The notes under the pieces: generated by a model | Told to the model about the DNA's origin: nothing | Databases searched by the model: none | Seen by the model: only the letters and a program-made list of their open reading frames with translations | Shown here: positions 34,929 through 35,870 of the stretch, in pieces | Layout: the number at the start of each line of letters is the position of its first letter | How positions within the stretch are numbered: position 1 is the first letter of the stretch | Assembly: GCA_035513275.1 (NCBI GenBank) | Contig: DATKCJ010000308.1 | Span: 1-35,870, forward strand | Direction of reading: 5' to 3' | Length of the DNA stretch: 35,870 nt | DNA from: DATKCJ01 sp035513275 | Lineage (GTDB): Bacteria; Verrucomicrobiota; Verrucomicrobiia; Opitutales; Opitutaceae | Translations under genes and position numbers: made by a program

Positions 34929-35171
34929 ATGAGAATCTTGCTTCGGCTCCTGTTGATCGTGCCAATCGTTGCCATCATTGCGGGATCGTGGCGCTTGGGT
35001 GAGCGCTATATTCACTCGCAAGTGCATTTGAGTGACGTCGTGATGTTGTGTGTGGCGTTCGTTCTGCTCTGGATCTTGGATCGGATGGCGCTTTCGGCTG
35101 CCAGAGAGAAAGAAGAGAAGCTTGCGCGCGACAGCAAAGATGCGGATGCGCGAGTCAAGTCAGACAGGTAA
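34929..35171 (+). CDS. Small membrane protein, unknown function
   Basis: This open frame encodes 80 residues. Residues about 4-20 (LLRLLLIVPIVAIIAGSW) and 37-53 (VVMLCVAFVLLWILD) are hydrophobic enough to span the membrane. The tail is charged and probably helical (SAAREKEEKLARDSKDADARVKSD). I recognise no family. Start choice rests on this being the ATG that retains both hydrophobic segments; no Shine-Dalgarno is visible. It could be a real small gene, since its composition fits a membrane protein and not an out-of-frame shadow. Confidence 0.6.
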   Translation: MRILLRLLLIVPIVAIIAGSWRLGERYIHSQVHLSDVVMLCVAFVLLWILDRMALSAAREKEEKLARDSKDADARVKSDR

Positions 35172-35216
35172 TGGTAACCGCCAGCAAATGCAGTGGTAGC
35201 AAGATGTAGCCGCCGC

Positions 35217-35870
35217 TTACGCTAAAAGCCCCTTGCTCCGTGCCCAGCGGTCGAACTCGCTTTCGAGTTGCTCGAACGAGTCGATCACCCAGAGGACCTC
35301 CTGGAAGTGCCAGATGTCGTAGGGTTGCGCTGCGGTTTTCTCGGGCACGAATGGGCGCTTCTCGACCTTGTCTGTGAGGCTGTGCTCGGTCTCGCCGTAG
35401 GAGGAGATGATCCCGTTGCCGTAGATGCGCAGGCCGCCCGGATTCTTCACGAGTCCGAACTCCACGGTGAACCAGTAGATCCGCGTCAGCCCCTCTTCGG
35501 TCGCCGGGTCCTTGCACGCTAGCGCCGCCTTGCCGATCTTCTGGTAGAAGTCCGCGAAACGCGGATGCACGATCATTGGCGTGTGCCCGTAGATATCATG
35601 AAAACAATCCGGTGCCGGCGTGTAGTCGAGCTCAGCGCGCGAGCGCACGTAGTCGGTGCACGGAAAAATCCGCAGCGCGAGGTAGCCGAAGAATGTTGGC
35701 GCATCGAGCAGTCCCGGCGTTCGCGCGATCTGCCAGTCCGTCGCGCGCTGGAGTTTGCGCGATACACTGGCGAGCGCGGGAATCCGGTCCCGCTCGAGAT
35801 CGAGCGTCGCGAGTCCGCCCACGAACTCGTCGGCCGCGCGACCCGGAAGCAGCGACTCCTGGCGAGAGTA
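35217..35870 (-). CDS. Aromatic amino acid hydroxylase (phenylalanine 4-monooxygenase-like), 5' truncated
   Basis: The frame remains open to the window edge, adding YSRQESLLPGRAADEF before the first in-frame GTG; this segment is conserved in the family, so the gene starts outside the window. The visible 217 residues hold the iron ligands: two His in DCFHDIYGHTP and the Glu in YWFTVEFGLV. The segments FFGYLALRIFPCTDYVR and GLRIYGNGIISSYGE are also typical. The reaction is pterin-dependent hydroxylation of phenylalanine to tyrosine. It is unrelated to the carbohydrate locus and probably marks its right-hand border. The C-terminus (EFDRWARSKGLLA) is short, as in bacterial enzymes. A phhA-type symbol would fit but is not certain. 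Confidence 0.9.
   Translation of the reverse strand, partial: YSRQESLLPGRAADEFVGGLATLDLERDRIPALASVSRKLQRATDWQIARTPGLLDAPTFFGYLALRIFPCTDYVRSRAELDYTPAPDCFHDIYGHTPMIVHPRFADFYQKIGKAALACKDPATEEGLTRIYWFTVEFGLVKNPGGLRIYGNGIISSYGETEHSLTDKVEKRPFVPEKTAAQPYDIWHFQEVLWVIDSFEQLESEFDRWARSKGLLA

Overview
The window is GC-rich and almost fully coding. It reads as an accessory carbohydrate-utilisation region of a member of the Verrucomicrobiota, most likely close to Opitutaceae. Three things point there. The large TonB-dependent receptors have a VIVLSPFEVSAD-type TonB box and a C-terminal Phe. Secreted proteins carry bacterial Ig-like domains and a paired C-terminal module common in that phylum. Almost no start codon is preceded by a Shine-Dalgarno sequence. 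The taxonomic assignment is inference from protein style, since there is no rRNA or marker gene here.

Layout. Bases 1-42 are the 3' end of a TonB-dependent receptor. On the minus strand, reading leftward, lie an exported GH78-type alpha-L-rhamnosidase-like enzyme (7086-4144) and a tight three-gene cluster: lipoprotein sulfatase (3861-2407), DUF1080/3-keto-glycoside hydrolase-like protein (2369-1686) and a GH30-like protein lacking the usual nucleophile (1661-120). On the plus strand, divergent from the rhamnosidase, are a LacI-family regulator (7329-8420), a complete TonB-dependent receptor (8581-12177), a 2356-residue secreted protein with an internal duplication of jelly-roll-like, Ig-like and beta-helix modules (12531-19601), and a sulfatase without a signal peptide (19816-21147). 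A long minus-strand block follows (30689-21219): exported formylglycine-generating enzyme (FGE), sulfatase coupled to it by an ATGA overlap, intact GH30 glycosidase, second sulfatase without signal peptide, MFS sugar transporter, and a PQQ-type beta-propeller fused to an SGNH esterase-like domain. Divergent from FGE is a multidomain clan GH-A glycosidase (30954-34667) followed by a decayed copy of its own C-terminus. The right edge returns to ordinary metabolism: a small membrane protein and a 5'-truncated aromatic amino acid hydroxylase.

How the parts fit. Four Cys-type sulfatases, one FGE, two GH30 members, a GH78, a GH-A enzyme, a TonB receptor, an MFS carrier and a LacI regulator together look like a locus for a sulfated, probably rhamnose-containing heteropolysaccharide. 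Exported enzymes would desulfate and cut the polymer, the receptor and MFS carrier would import fragments, and the sulfatases without signal peptides would finish desulfation inside the cell. The substrate is not provable from sequence. The most unusual points are the PQQ-SGNH fusion, the exported FGE coupled to its probable client, the nucleophile-less GH30-like protein, and the giant duplicated beta-helix protein in which one module is far better conserved than the rest.
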